Shown here in pieces: positions 8,321-17,366 of a stretch of DNA of 64,000 nucleotides. Both the position numbers and the translations under genes were made by a program. Origin of the DNA: Sporosarcina luteola (GTDB taxonomy: Bacteria > Bacillota > Bacilli > Bacillales_A > Planococcaceae); assembly GCF_007991495.1 (NCBI RefSeq), contig NZ_BJYL01000015.1, positions 62,001 to 126,000 on the forward strand, in the 5' to 3' direction. The notes under the pieces are model-generated. The model was not told the DNA's origin. It made no database searches and saw only the letters and a list, made by a program, of their open reading frames with translations. The number at the start of each line of letters is the position of its first letter. Position 1 is the stretch's first letter.

Positions 8321-8349
8321 GAAGAGCTCGCTTTAAAAGCAAGCTCTTC
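8321..8349. terminator. hairpin between convergent genes
   Basis: Arms GAAGAGCTCGCT and AGCAAGCTCTTC pair at 11 of 12 positions around a short loop. It lies between the acetyltransferase gene and the convergent SUKH gene and could end transcription from both sides, although the U-tract is weak. Confidence 0.5.
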
Positions 8350-8366
8350 ATGAACCTGATCGGCAA

Positions 8367-8927
8367 TTAAGTATCATATTGTTCATCATTCACCAAGCCT
8401 TTGATAAACGCCTCAAAATTAGCCGCAAGGAAGGTAATCTTATAATCATCTTCCTGATCGACATGAATAACTGCAGGTTCTCCATTTGTACCGCATGCCC
8501 GATAATCTAACATGACGACATCATGACCGGCTGAAGGACAATCACAGATCACCACGCCGATGTCAGGATATCCCCATTCCTCAACCATAAATGGACTGCC
8601 AAGATCCCCGCATAGTGAATAGCTTTTCTCGCGACCAATTCCCATAATCCCTGAGATGGCAATATGATCCTCTGCCCAGGAAGTCGATTCCTCTGTTGGA
8701 AAGTTGGTGTTCTTCGGCACTCCGCCATTCCGATGCTTCATCAGTTGGATATAAGAGGACGGAAGCTTGTAACCAAGCTCTTTCTCAATCGAATCAATTA
8801 GTTCATCCGTTAGCGGCTCAGATTGATAAGATTCTATTGCATACTCGCTGTCCTCCCAGAAATCGGTTAAAAACACTTCTGAAAAAAGATGGTTGTCTGC
8901 CTCGTTGCCTATACGCTTTTTTTCCAT
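8367..8927 (-). CDS. SMI1/KNR4 (SUKH) family protein
   Basis: A 186-residue protein of the SUKH superfamily. Recognisable parts are the N-terminal helix ESYQSEPLTDELIDSIEKEL, the LPSSYIQLMKHRNGG motif (about residues 58-72) that defines the family, and the central GIGREKSYSL and GYPDIGVVICDCPSAGHD strands. ATG 8927 has GGGAGG five bases upstream; the longer frame to 8975 has no site. SUKH proteins are frequent immunity proteins against nuclease-type polymorphic toxins. No toxin gene is adjacent, so this would be an orphan immunity gene or a protein with a different binding role. Confidence 0.85.
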   Translation of the reverse strand: MEKKRIGNEADNHLFSEVFLTDFWEDSEYAIESYQSEPLTDELIDSIEKELGYKLPSSYIQLMKHRNGGVPKNTNFPTEESTSWAEDHIAISGIMGIGREKSYSLCGDLGSPFMVEEWGYPDIGVVICDCPSAGHDVVMLDYRACGTNGEPAVIHVDQEDDYKITFLAANFEAFIKGLVNDEQYDT

Positions 8928-9114
8928 TTCTGCCTCCCAATAATATCTATTATAGTTGGTAGTTTCTACCTTCAAATAATAGTACCATTTACTATTGTAT
9001 ATCCAAAGCCGCTGATTTGGATTTAGGACAAGTGGCCTTTATTTATTTCATTCAATTTTGAGTATAATTAATAGATTACTAGACCAGGAAACAGGAAAAG
9101 ATGGAGGGGAAATC

Positions 9115-10176
9115 ATGTCGGAAGAAATGAACACTGCGGGATGGGACGCAATTGAAGAAGCTGTAACGAAGCTATACGGGGAGCAGGAACCGAAGCATTA
9201 TGGCACCGCGATTCCTTATATGCTTGGCGGGCAAGATCCGTTGGATGGCTTGAGTGCGTATAAAGCGGAAACGCCTTCTCCGCACTGGTATATCGTGACG
9301 TTCGGTTTTTCGGAGCTTTATGAGAAGGAATCGGCGGATAGCGAATATAGCGGTTATGGGTTTGAGCTTTCTTTTCGGGTAGCCCGTAGTGAGGATGAGG
9401 AGGAGCCACCAGCGTGGGCATTGAACTTGCTCCAAAACATGGGGAGATATGTGTTTAGCAGCAACAATGTTTTCGCTCCTGGTGATTATTTGGATGCGAA
9501 TGGTCCAATCTGCTTGGGAGCTGATACAGAGCTGACCGCTCTTGCCTTTATTCCCGATTCGGACCTAGGTACGTTAAATACGCCGAACGGACGCGTTGAG
9601 TTCCTTCAAATGGTTGGAATCACTGAGGATGAGTTGGAGGCTATGAAAATATGGAATACAAGAGGTTTGCTTGAAGCTGGAAAAGCGGAGATGCCGGGTT
9701 ATATAACAGATTTATCCCGAACTTCCATGCTGCACAATCCTGCTGTTCAGGAAAGTGTCCAAGTAGGAATAGACCGTGACGGTTCAAGCACCGGGTTTTT
9801 ATTCGTGGATCAATAGGGTTGGGAACCCGGTAAGAATGGGCTGTTCAAAAAGAAGCCGTCTGTGCTCACACTAGGAGCGAAGCAAGCAGATACGGTTGGA
9901 AAGCTGCTGCGCGGCCGACTGCTGAAAGGGAAAGAGTTGCGGTTAGTGAGCAATGATATTAGCGTAACATTAGAGCCTACTTCAACGACTAGTGTTAAAA
10001 CAGAAGAGGGTGCGGTCCATCTACAACTGGATGAAACGGTTGTTAATGAACTCATGGGCAATCTACTCCCAAAAGAGGGGGAAATTCGTTTGACTTCTTA
10101 TAATGATTTAATCATCCAAGTCGTTAAAACATATATTAAAGATCAAGATGGACAGGTGGTCTCTACTGTTGGGTAA
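9115..10176 (+). pseudogene. Sufu-domain protein gene split by an in-frame TAG
   Basis: Suppressor-of-fused (Sufu) domain protein, cytoplasmic. The first part (233 codons from ATG 9115, GGAGGGG site) carries the Sufu domain, with WYIVTFGFSELYEKE and GYGFELSFRVAR segments. It stops at TAG 9814-9816 after VDQ, but the same frame continues without a shift through GWEPGKNGLFKKKP to TAA near 10174, giving the usual C-terminal beta-rich extension. The intact gene would have about 353 codons. The single nonsense codon suggests a recent loss, a truncated but working protein, or an assembly error. Sufu proteins are another known immunity family for polymorphic toxins, and its SUKH and ankyrin neighbours support that reading. 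Confidence 0.8.
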
Positions 10177-10248
10177 GAGCATAAGAAATGACTGACTTAA
10201 AGTAGACACGATCGGCTAATCCAGTTGAGCCTTGGACACAATAGCCGG

Positions 10249-10283
10249 CATGATATAAGTGGCAACTTGCAACTTATATCATG
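10249..10283. repeat. 12-bp perfect inverted repeat
   Basis: Arms CATGATATAAGT (10249-10260) and ACTTATATCATG (10272-10283) are exact inverse copies with an 11-base loop. It sits in the 264-base gap after the Sufu gene. There is no U-tract. It could be an mRNA end hairpin or a protein binding site. The rest of the gap shows nothing recognisable. Confidence 0.6.
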
Positions 10284-10440
10284 TCGACTTATTGACGTAG
10301 TTTATTGGAAAAGCTGCATGCGCTGATTGAACAGGCTTCGGTAGGATAACAGGTCGTACTGTTGGAATTATGAAACTACTTTCGATCTCATTTCGTCTTA
10401 ATTAATAAGGGCTTTCAGTGTGAATGGAGGTAAAGGTATT

Positions 10441-10722
10441 ATGTGGTTAATCTTAGGACTGATAGCAATAATGGCAACTTGCATAAATCTATATCTGTAC
10501 AGAGCCGGCAAAGATTATAAATTGGCAATGGCGATGGGGTTATCATTTACAGCACTAACACTTGTTGCAGATTACAGTATGGTCTCCAATTGGGTGAAGG
10601 CGGAAGATTGGGCTGCTTTATCAGATGTGGTGCCCACGATGGAAACTGCGTTATGGGTGTTAACGAGTATATCGATTTTATTGAATATAACTCCTATATT
10701 TTTAGAGAAAATCAAAAAATAA
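10441..10722 (+). CDS. small three-helix membrane protein
   Basis: A 93-residue membrane protein with three hydrophobic segments: about residues 2-19, 31-49 and 70-88. It ends in the basic tail EKIKK. ATG 10441 is preceded by GGAGGTAAAGG at good spacing; GTG 10420 in the same frame has no site. It lies alone between the Sufu gene and a hydrolase gene. I do not recognise the family, and no function is suggested by context. Confidence 0.7.
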   Translation: MWLILGLIAIMATCINLYLYRAGKDYKLAMAMGLSFTALTLVADYSMVSNWVKAEDWAALSDVVPTMETALWVLTSISILLNITPIFLEKIKK

Positions 10723-10844
10723 CTATTTTACATTTGCCAGATTGAAGATTAATCAGTAATTATTCACAGGGAGTAAGCTACATTGTTACTTTAATAATAT
10801 TTGCATCCATTCAAATAATACATATTGATGGGAGGGTCATATCC

Positions 10845-11642
10845 ATGATTGAAAAGAGGAAACAGTCGACAGAAGGAACGGTCTATTATTGGACAAATAA
10901 AATAAACTCACCAACCGATGTTGCCATAGTGTTTTGCCACGGTCTAACCGCAGACCATACACTTTTCGATAAGCAAGTAAAATACTTAGCTGATGAATAC
11001 AAATTGATAACATGGGATTGGCCATTACACGGAAAATCAAGAGCCTATAATAATTTCTCTTTCTCAAACGTCAACAAAGAATTGGTTGCTATCCTTAAAC
11101 AGGAAAGTATAAATAAAATTATCTTAGTTGGGCAATCAGCAGGAGGATATATAGCGCAATCCTTCATTCGTGAGTATGGAAACATGGTAGTAGGGTTCAT
11201 TGGGGTAGGTACAACTCCTTTTGGAAAAAGTTATTATAAAAACTCAGAGCTTTTTTGGATTAAACATTATTCTGCCATTGCGAAATTGTACCCTTATAGG
11301 TACTATTCAAAAGCTGGGGCAAAAGCCATTACGGTAACAGAAGAAGCAGAGACAAGCATGTACAATTCGCTAATCAAATTAGGCAAAAAAGGGGTGCTGA
11401 CGGCAGCAAGTGCGGTCTACAGCGAGTTTTTGAAAGTTGAAGATGAAGTCCAGTTCAATTGTCCGGTCTTAATCACTTATGGAGAGCATGACAAGACAGG
11501 CTATGTTAAAAAATACTGTAATAACTGGTCGGATAAAACAGGTTTCCCATTAAAGGTGATAAGTAATGCCTCTCATAATGCAAATTATGATAACTATGAA
11601 GAATTTAATGAATTACTGATATCCTTTATTCAATCGTTATAA
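10845..11642 (+). CDS. alpha/beta hydrolase
   Basis: Serine hydrolase of 265 residues with the alpha/beta hydrolase fold. Visible features in order are the oxyanion-region HG motif in FCHGLTADH (about residue 31), the nucleophile elbow GQSAGG (about residue 99), the acid in YGEHD (about residue 213) and the catalytic His in NASHNAN (about residue 245). No signal peptide or membrane segment is present, so it is cytosolic. GGAGGG precedes ATG 10845. Substrate cannot be told; esterase or lactonase activity is typical. It stands alone, with the next gene 49 bases downstream in the same direction. Confidence 0.85.
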   Translation: MIEKRKQSTEGTVYYWTNKINSPTDVAIVFCHGLTADHTLFDKQVKYLADEYKLITWDWPLHGKSRAYNNFSFSNVNKELVAILKQESINKIILVGQSAGGYIAQSFIREYGNMVVGFIGVGTTPFGKSYYKNSELFWIKHYSAIAKLYPYRYYSKAGAKAITVTEEAETSMYNSLIKLGKKGVLTAASAVYSEFLKVEDEVQFNCPVLITYGEHDKTGYVKKYCNNWSDKTGFPLKVISNASHNANYDNYEEFNELLISFIQSL

Positions 11643-11691
11643 ATAATATTCTACAAATGAAATTGTAGGTTTAGCTGGAAAGGAGAGAATC

Positions 11692-12168
11692 GTGAAAAGG
11701 AAAAAAGTAATGATAATAGCGATCACAATTATGTTAACGATTATGTTAATTAAAGTTTTCAAAAAAGACGTATGGGATGTGAATGAAGAACTTTTGAAAC
11801 AAGAGGTAATGAATATTGGAAGTTCCGTTAAATACGTGAATCTATCCGATATCACTCCATTTGAATGGGATTTAGTGTATTCGTTTGACCCGTACACACC
11901 TAAAGATTTAATTTATCAAACCGTTGGCTATAAGTGGGATTCCATCAGTGAAACGGTAAACGGTGGTATGAATCAATTAGTATTTATGAAAAATGAAAAA
12001 GTGGTTTGTTATTTGTATGGTTATCCTGCAAATAATGGTTATGGAATCTTCTTTAGCAGCGAAGGTAAAGACGTCTCCGCTCCTGCTTCTATACTGAGCG
12101 TTGAGGATGATTTGATATTCCAAGTTGTAAGAGGGGACAACGTTATTCTTCTAACGAATAATGAATGA
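11692..12168 (+). CDS. membrane-anchored hypothetical protein
   Basis: A 158-residue protein with an N-terminal basic stretch and a single hydrophobic segment (about residues 6-22, rich in Ile, Met and Leu), followed by an extracellular domain of about 135 residues. The anchor lacks an obvious cleavage site or lipobox, so the protein probably stays tethered. GTG 11692 has AAAGGAGAGA upstream. The outer domain has mixed strands (for example DLIYQTVGYKWDS) and no motif I recognise. It lies downstream of the hydrolase gene and could share its transcript. Confidence 0.65.
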   Translation: MKRKKVMIIAITIMLTIMLIKVFKKDVWDVNEELLKQEVMNIGSSVKYVNLSDITPFEWDLVYSFDPYTPKDLIYQTVGYKWDSISETVNGGMNQLVFMKNEKVVCYLYGYPANNGYGIFFSSEGKDVSAPASILSVEDDLIFQVVRGDNVILLTNNE

Positions 12169-12195
12169 CAGGTCTGCAATCCAAATCTCTCTAAG

Positions 12196-12256
12196 TTGAC
12201 TTCCTTCACGTATGGTGATAATCTTATTTTCATTAGAGATATAAGGAGTCTCTAAT
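12196..12256 (+). promoter_or_regulatory. promoter and candidate Rrf2 operator
   Basis: TTGACT (12196-12201) and TAATCT (12219-12224) are spaced 17 bases apart as -35 and -10. Immediately downstream a perfect 8-bp inverted repeat, ATTAGAGA (12232-12239) and TCTCTAAT (12249-12256), overlaps the expected start of transcription. Position and symmetry fit an autoregulatory site for the Rrf2-type repressor that follows. Confidence 0.55.
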
Positions 12257-12283
12257 ATCTGCTTTAGGAGAAGGAGGATATGT

Positions 12284-12709
12284 ATGAGGTATTCAAACGC
12301 GACAAACTACGCCTTGCACACAATGGTCCATTTAATACTACAGCCAAGGGAGAGCTTGGTGGGAGTGCAGGAGTTAGCCGAAATGCAACATCTTTCCCCG
12401 ACGTACCTGTCTAAGATATTAACCAAACTTACGAAAGCGGGTTTGATCGAGTCGACACCAGGAGCGAAGGGAGGCTATAAAATCTCCAGAACAAAACATG
12501 AAATATCCTTTTTAGATGTTATTCATGCGACTGAAGGAGATACAAGCTTATTCGACTGCTCCATTCATCATGAAGGCTGCTTAATTGAGAAAGTCATGTG
12601 GCAGGCAGAGGAAAATATGAAAAGTGAATTGAAATCAAAGCTTTTAATCGATATTGCTAAAGAGGCAGAATCCAAACAGAACGGAATGGCTACAGGCAGA
12701 TTCTTTTAA
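12284..12709 (+). CDS. Rrf2 family transcriptional regulator
   Basis: A 141-residue winged-helix regulator of the Rrf2 family. The N-terminal MRYSNATNYALHTMVHL helix, the recognition-helix segment HLSPTYLSKILTKL (about residues 41-54) and the wing with GAKGGYKISR are all clear. Two Cys (about residues 86 and 92, in FDCSIHHEGC) remain in the region where relatives bind an iron-sulfur cluster or sense thiols; the usual third Cys is absent. The last dozen residues may be altered, since the frame runs into the scar of a deletion that removed most of the next gene. Such regulators often control a reductase and methyltransferase pair, remnants of which follow. Confidence 0.85.
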   Translation: MRYSNATNYALHTMVHLILQPRESLVGVQELAEMQHLSPTYLSKILTKLTKAGLIESTPGAKGGYKISRTKHEISFLDVIHATEGDTSLFDCSIHHEGCLIEKVMWQAEENMKSELKSKLLIDIAKEAESKQNGMATGRFF

Positions 12710-12923
12710 AACTTCCCTAGGATATACATTGAACGAACATGGCGGGATTGCAACTGACAGCATGCAACGCACGAAAACGAAAGGGGTATTTGCTTACGGA
12801 GATACGCGAATTGCTGGTCCCTCCCAATTAATTATGGCAGCGGCAGAAGGCAGTATGGCTGCCATATCTGTGATAGCAGCACTGACAGAAGAAAAATTCA
12901 ACCAGGATAAACAGCACGCTTAA
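12696..12923 (+). pseudogene. C-terminal remnant of a thioredoxin reductase-like flavoprotein
   Basis: This stretch encodes the last 75 or so residues of an FAD/NAD(P)-dependent oxidoreductase of the thioredoxin reductase superfamily: the GVFAYGDTRIAGPSQLI motif that binds FAD near the C-terminus and the AAAEGSMAAISV helix are unmistakable. The N-terminal FAD site, the NAD(P) domain and the start codon are missing. The fragment begins directly within the end of the Rrf2 gene, so a deletion of roughly 700-800 bases most likely joined the two. It is not expected to be functional. Confidence 0.8.
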
Positions 12924-12950
12924 ACAGCTGCTTAGAAAAGGAGGATATAT

Positions 12951-13511
12951 ATGCATCACACACATGGTAAGCTTAGCAAAGAAAAAGTATCGTACTTGGA
13001 AAGTCCCGAACGAAGAAAAGAATTTTCCCCGGAGCAGTTGCTGAACATGATTCCTTTAAAAGAAACGGACAACATCTTAGACTTCGGCGCTGGAACCGGT
13101 TATTTTTCCATCCCGGTGGCAAAAAGGACCAAGGGTAAAGTATACGCACTAGATATCGATGCCGCAATGCTGGAAATCGTAAAAGAGAAATCCTTGAAGG
13201 AACAGCTTACGAATATTGTTCAGGTGGAAGAATTTTCTTTACCTGATGGCACGATCGATATAATCATTGCTTCTCTCGTACTGCATGAAATTCAGCCGCT
13301 AGGACCACTGTTACAGCAAATGAGAAATGTATTGAAAAAAGAAGGCTATCTTATCTGTCTGGAACTTGAGCCAAAAGGAAGTTCCGATAAAGGACCAAGA
13401 ATTAACATGGAAGGTATGGAGCGAGAAATGAAGGAAGCGGGATTCCAGGTAACGGAGAAATACTTCCCCTCGGAATCGCTATACATGCTCGTTGCGCAGA
13501 AAATGGATTGA
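12951..13511 (+). CDS. class I SAM-dependent methyltransferase
   Basis: A 186-residue Rossmann-fold methyltransferase. Motif I for S-adenosylmethionine is ILDFGAGTGYFS (about residues 43-54), an acidic residue for the ribose follows in VYALDID (about residue 67), and the SLVLHEI segment (about residue 103) is the post-motif strand. AAAGGAGG precedes ATG 12951 with good spacing. The upstream order Rrf2 regulator, flavoprotein remnant, methyltransferase suggests these were one operon. Relatives are annotated only as generic methyltransferases, so the substrate is unknown. Confidence 0.85.
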   Translation: MHHTHGKLSKEKVSYLESPERRKEFSPEQLLNMIPLKETDNILDFGAGTGYFSIPVAKRTKGKVYALDIDAAMLEIVKEKSLKEQLTNIVQVEEFSLPDGTIDIIIASLVLHEIQPLGPLLQQMRNVLKKEGYLICLELEPKGSSDKGPRINMEGMEREMKEAGFQVTEKYFPSESLYMLVAQKMD

Positions 13512-13758
13512 TTGATTATTTTTTTGCTTAATTGGAGATATTGAGTATCTGTAAAGTCCTTAATTTATTCGTCACTATAAAAAGTAATTGAAGAGCTATT
13601 TGCTTGTTCGAAAGTGGGAGGCATCCTTAGATGAAAATGCGTAAGGTGCTATACCGCCAATATTTGAGGTTCTTACCATAATCATTTGGGTTCCTGAAAA
13701 TACGGAGTGGTAAGAGCTAAGTCACAAGCCATCTTTTTTTCTTTGAATGAATAACCCT

Positions 13759-13787
13759 TTGACATTCCCCTCCATTCGATATACTAT
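13759..13787 (+). promoter_or_regulatory. promoter of the ileS T-box transcript
   Basis: TTGACA (13759-13764) and TACTAT (13782-13787) are 17 bases apart and lie just before the T-box leader. The 247 bases between the methyltransferase stop and this promoter contain no gene that I can support. Confidence 0.6.
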
Positions 13788-13799
13788 ATGTAAAATTAA

Positions 13800-14050
13800 C
13801 AAATTATTCAATGACGAGAAAAGTAGGCTGTCATCCTTGTCCACAGAGAGTCGCTGGTTGCTGAAAGGCGATGACGGGTTGGAGCTGAAGATCATCTCTG
13901 AGAAGTTCTGCTGAAATCACTTAGTAGGCAGAATCGGCAGGCGGCCGTTATCCGTTCTGTTTACCGAGCGCCGTGTGGAAAGTGACACGGAATATGGGTG
14001 GTACCGCGGATTCAATCCGTCCCTATTTTTTATATAGGGGCGGATTTTTG
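13800..14050 (+). promoter_or_regulatory. T-box leader specific for tRNA-Ile
   Basis: Transcription-terminating T-box riboswitch that senses uncharged tRNA. The conserved T-box sequence TGGGTGGTACCGCG is at 13995-14008. The terminator follows with arms AATCCGTCCCTA (14014-14025) and TAGGGGCGGATT (14035-14046) and a U-tract. Stem I with its GGTTG and AGAG bulge elements is in the first half, and an ATC triplet at 13891-13893, followed by ATCTCTGAG, fits an isoleucine specifier codon. The leader lies directly before an isoleucyl-tRNA synthetase gene, which confirms the specificity. Confidence 0.93.
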
Positions 14051-14111
14051 TGTTTTTTAATAGGGGAACGATGTGTCGTTATTATAAATAAAAGGAAGCG
14101 GAGTGGGGAGT

Positions 14112-17100
14112 ATGCGTAGTGTGAATACGAAAGAAGCGGCGTTGGAACGTGAAAACCGGGTCAAAGAGTATTGGAATGCTGAAGAAGTGTTTAAGCGCTC
14201 GATGGTGGAGCGCGAGGGTGCGGAAACGTTTGTGTTTTATGAAGGGCCTCCGACCGCGAATGGCCTTCCGCACGCGGGTCATGTGCTTGGCCGGGTCATC
14301 AAGGATTTTGTTGCGCGTTATAAGACGATGCAGGGTTATCAAGTTTGGCGGAAAGGGGGATGGGATACGCACGGGCTGCCGGTGGAGCTTGAAGTGGAGA
14401 AGCAGCTTGGCATTTCGGGGAAGCAGGAAATTGAAGAGTATGGGGTCGAGAAGTTCATCGAAGAATGCAAGAAGAGTGTCTTTAGCTATGAGAAGCAATG
14501 GCGTGAGTTCACAGAGTCGATTGGTTACTGGATCGATATGGACGATCCGTATATGACCCTCGAAAACCGGTACATTGAAAGTGTCTGGTATATCTTAAGC
14601 GACCTGCATAAACGCGGGCTGTTGTATAAGGGCCACCGGGTGACACCGTATTGCCCAAGCTGTCAGACGACGTTGAGTTCCCATGAAGTTGCCCAAGGCT
14701 ATAAAGATGTCAAAGACCTTTCCGCAACGGCGAAGTTTAAAGTGAAAGGGACAGAGAATGAATTTTTCCTTGGATGGACAACGACGCCTTGGACTTTGCC
14801 TGCAAACGTCACACTTGCCGTGAACCCGGCACTTACGTATGTAAAAGCAAGGAAAGGGAATGAGGTGTTCATCGTTGCGAAAGAGCTGGCGGAGAAGAAC
14901 TTGGGTGAGGAGTTTGAAGTCATTTCGACTCACAAAGGCAGCGACTTCAAAGGTGTTGAATATCGCGCGCCATTCCCGTTCATGACGCCAGAGCGCGGAC
15001 ACTTTGTTGTGGAAGCAGATTTCGTTAACGCGGAAAGTGGTACAGGGATTGTGCACGTCGCGCCTGCGTACGGTGAAGATGACTACAACTTAGCGAAAGA
15101 ACATAATCTTTCCTTCTTCAACGTTGTTGACAGGCAAGGACGCTATACCGAGGACATCCCTCCATTTGCCGGCCGATTCGTGAAAGACTGCGATGTGGAT
15201 ATTGTGAAATATTTAGCGAATGAAGGGCTCTTGTTCGAAAAGGAAAAATACGAGCACAGCTATCCGCACTGCTGGCGTTGTGACTCGCCATTGCTTTATT
15301 ACGCGATCGAGAGTTGGTTTATTCAGACGACGGCACTTAAAGAACAATTCCTGAAAAACAACCAGGAAGTTGAATGGCATCCGGCACATATCAAAGATGG
15401 ACGCTTCGGGAAGTTTTTAGAAAACATGGTTGACTGGAATATCGGACGGAACCGTTACTGGGGGACGCCGCTTCCGATCTGGATCTGTGAGGCTTGTGAT
15501 CATCAATATGCCCCGCACAGCCAGGCGGACCTTCAAGACAAAGCGATTGGGGATATCGGGGACGTGGAGCTCCATAAGCCATACGTCGACCGGGTTCAGC
15601 TGACGTGTGAAAAATGTGAAGGCACGATGAATCGTGTTTCGGAAGTGATTGACGTCTGGTTTGACAGTGGCTCCATGCCGTTTGCGCAGCAACATTATCC
15701 GTTTGAGAATAAAGAGCAGTTCAAGAAGCAATTCCCGGCTGATGTTATCTGCGAAGGAATCGATCAGACGCGTGGGTGGTTCTACAGCCTACTCGCTGTA
15801 TCTACACTGTTTACTGGAAAGGCTCCTTATAAGCGAGTACTTTCAACAGGACATATCCTTGATGAAGAGGGACGGAAGATGTCGAAAAGTAAAGGGAATG
15901 CCCTGAACCCGGTAGATATCGTCGACAAATTCGGTGCGGATGCTTTTCGCTGGGCATTGCTGGCTGATAGTGCACCGTGGAATAATAAACGCTTCTCTGA
16001 GCGGGTTGTTATCGAAGCGAAATCGAAAGTGATTGATACGCTCGTAAATACACATGGTTTTTATACATTGTATGCAAACATCGATGGGTATCGTTTCGAT
16101 GAAAAGGAAACAGGTGAGAAGACGCTGTTGGACCGCTGGGTATTGTCTCGTTTAAATAGTGTCTCCGCTGTCGTAAGGGAAGCATTGGATGACTATGATT
16201 TCACGAAGGCAGCAAAAGCACTTGAGAAATATGTGGATGAAATCAGTAACTGGTACATCCGTCGTTCCCGTGACCGTTTTTGGAAGGAAGGCATGACAGA
16301 GTCCAAAAAGGCAGCTTATCATACACTTCATGAAGTACTTGTCCGAGTAAGCAAGCTTTTGGCTCCTTTTATCCCATTCTTGGCCGAGGATATCCATGTG
16401 AATCTCACTGACGAAAGCGTCCATCTTGCCCGCTTTCCGGAAATCAATGACGAAGAAGTGGATACGCAACTGGAGCAAGATATGGATGCTGTCCTGCAAG
16501 TCGTGGAACTGGCGCGCGGAATCCGTAACGCTGAAGCCATTAAGACGAAGCAGCCGCTTTCCGAGCTGGTCATCATCCCGGTCAATGCTGCGCAAGGAGA
16601 TGCATTGGAGCAGTACAGCAGCATCATCCGCAATGAAATTAACGTGAAAAACATCGTCGTTAAGCAGTCTTCGGACGATCTTGTCCGGTACGACGTGAAG
16701 CTGAACTTCCGGGCGGCAGGGCCTGTTCTTGGAAAACAAGTCGGTATCGTCAAAAGCTTCTTGGAAAAGCTCTCCGAGAAGGAGGCGGCAAAAGTTATCC
16801 TGGACGGGAAGGCAGTTGTGCCAACCGAAGACGGGGATATTGAAGTGCCAATGGAGTTATTAAACGTTGAACGGGTAGCTGATTCCGGCCTCTCCATGGG
16901 GTCCAACCAGGACTTCCACGTTATGTTAGACACCACAATAACAGAAGAGCTGCGCCTTGAAGGTTTGGCGCGCGAAGTGATCCGTGTCATCCAAGATGAG
17001 CGAAAGACGCAAGATCTGCCAATCGATCTTCGCGTTGACATCGTACTGGATGGGGATGAAGATGTGAGGAAAGCAGTTCAACAATATGAAAAGCTGATCG

Positions 17101-17201
17101 CAGAAAACATTCTTGTGAACAACCTCACTGTAGGGAAAGCGGAACACATGAAAGAGTTCACGATGGGAAGTAACCGAGTTGAGGTTGCGATTTTGAAATG
17201 A
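14112..17201 (+). CDS. ileS: isoleucyl-tRNA synthetase, long IleS2 type
   Basis: Charges tRNA-Ile with isoleucine in the cytoplasm. The class I signature is PHAGH (HIGH variant, about residue 53) and the second is KMSKS near residue 592. The CP1 editing domain lies between them, and the C-terminal anticodon-binding part ends without the zinc finger of the short bacterial type. At about 1030 residues, with the [17 protein letters not shown] opening, it belongs to the eukaryote-like IleS2 class; most Bacillales housekeeping IleS proteins are near 920 residues. IleS2 enzymes are known for low sensitivity to mupirocin (pseudomonic acid), which is therefore expected but untested here. ATG 14112 is chosen; GTG 14103 is an alternative. 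A second, short IleS elsewhere in the genome is likely. Confidence 0.93.
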   Translation: MRSVNTKEAALERENRVKEYWNAEEVFKRSMVEREGAETFVFYEGPPTANGLPHAGHVLGRVIKDFVARYKTMQGYQVWRKGGWDTHGLPVELEVEKQLGISGKQEIEEYGVEKFIEECKKSVFSYEKQWREFTESIGYWIDMDDPYMTLENRYIESVWYILSDLHKRGLLYKGHRVTPYCPSCQTTLSSHEVAQGYKDVKDLSATAKFKVKGTENEFFLGWTTTPWTLPANVTLAVNPALTYVKARKGNEVFIVAKELAEKNLGEEFEVISTHKGSDFKGVEYRAPFPFMTPERGHFVVEADFVNAESGTGIVHVAPAYGEDDYNLAKEHNLSFFNVVDRQGRYTEDIPPFAGRFVKDCDVDIVKYLANEGLLFEKEKYEHSYPHCWRCDSPLLYYAIESWFIQTTALKEQFLKNNQEVEWHPAHIKDGRFGKFLENMVDWNIGRNRYWGTPLPIWICEACDHQYAPHSQADLQDKAIGDIGDVELHKPYVDRVQLTCEKCEGTMNRVSEVIDVWFDSGSMPFAQQHYPFENKEQFKKQFPADVICEGIDQTRGWFYSLLAVSTLFTGKAPYKRVLSTGHILDEEGRKMSKSKGNALNPVDIVDKFGADAFRWALLADSAPWNNKRFSERVVIEAKSKVIDTLVNTHGFYTLYANIDGYRFDEKETGEKTLLDRWVLSRLNSVSAVVREALDDYDFTKAAKALEKYVDEISNWYIRRSRDRFWKEGMTESKKAAYHTLHEVLVRVSKLLAPFIPFLAEDIHVNLTDESVHLARFPEINDEEVDTQLEQDMDAVLQVVELARGIRNAEAIKTKQPLSELVIIPVNAAQGDALEQYSSIIRNEINVKNIVVKQSSDDLVRYDVKLNFRAAGPVLGKQVGIVKSFLEKLSEKEAAKVILDGKAVVPTEDGDIEVPMELLNVERVADSGLSMGSNQDFHVMLDTTITEELRLEGLAREVIRVIQDERKTQDLPIDLRVDIVLDGDEDVRKAVQQYEKLIAENILVNNLTVGKAEHMKEFTMGSNRVEVAILK

Positions 17202-17209
17202 GTTAAATG

Positions 17210-17257
17210 AAAGAAGCATGAATTCTCAAGTTTGGGAATTTATGCTTCTTTTTTTAG
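17210..17257 (+). terminator. rho-independent terminator after ileS (AGAAGCATG family)
   Basis: Arms AAAGAAGCATGAATTC and GAATTTATGCTTCTTT with a following T-run end the ileS transcript. The AGAAGCATG/CATGCTTCT stem recurs in terminators at 17617 and 21148. Confidence 0.85.
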
Positions 17258-17366
17258 GAAACATCACTATGTAAGCAGAAGAAAAACACACTTTTCAGAA
17301 ATGTGGATGTTATACTTGCTATATGCAAATATGCTAGATCACTGTATAAGAAGGAGGGAATGTTTG

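Noticed and set aside
14082..17219. Several long open frames on both strands inside ileS
   Set aside because: They mirror the codon pattern of the synthetase gene and have no start signals; clear shadows of a conserved gene.
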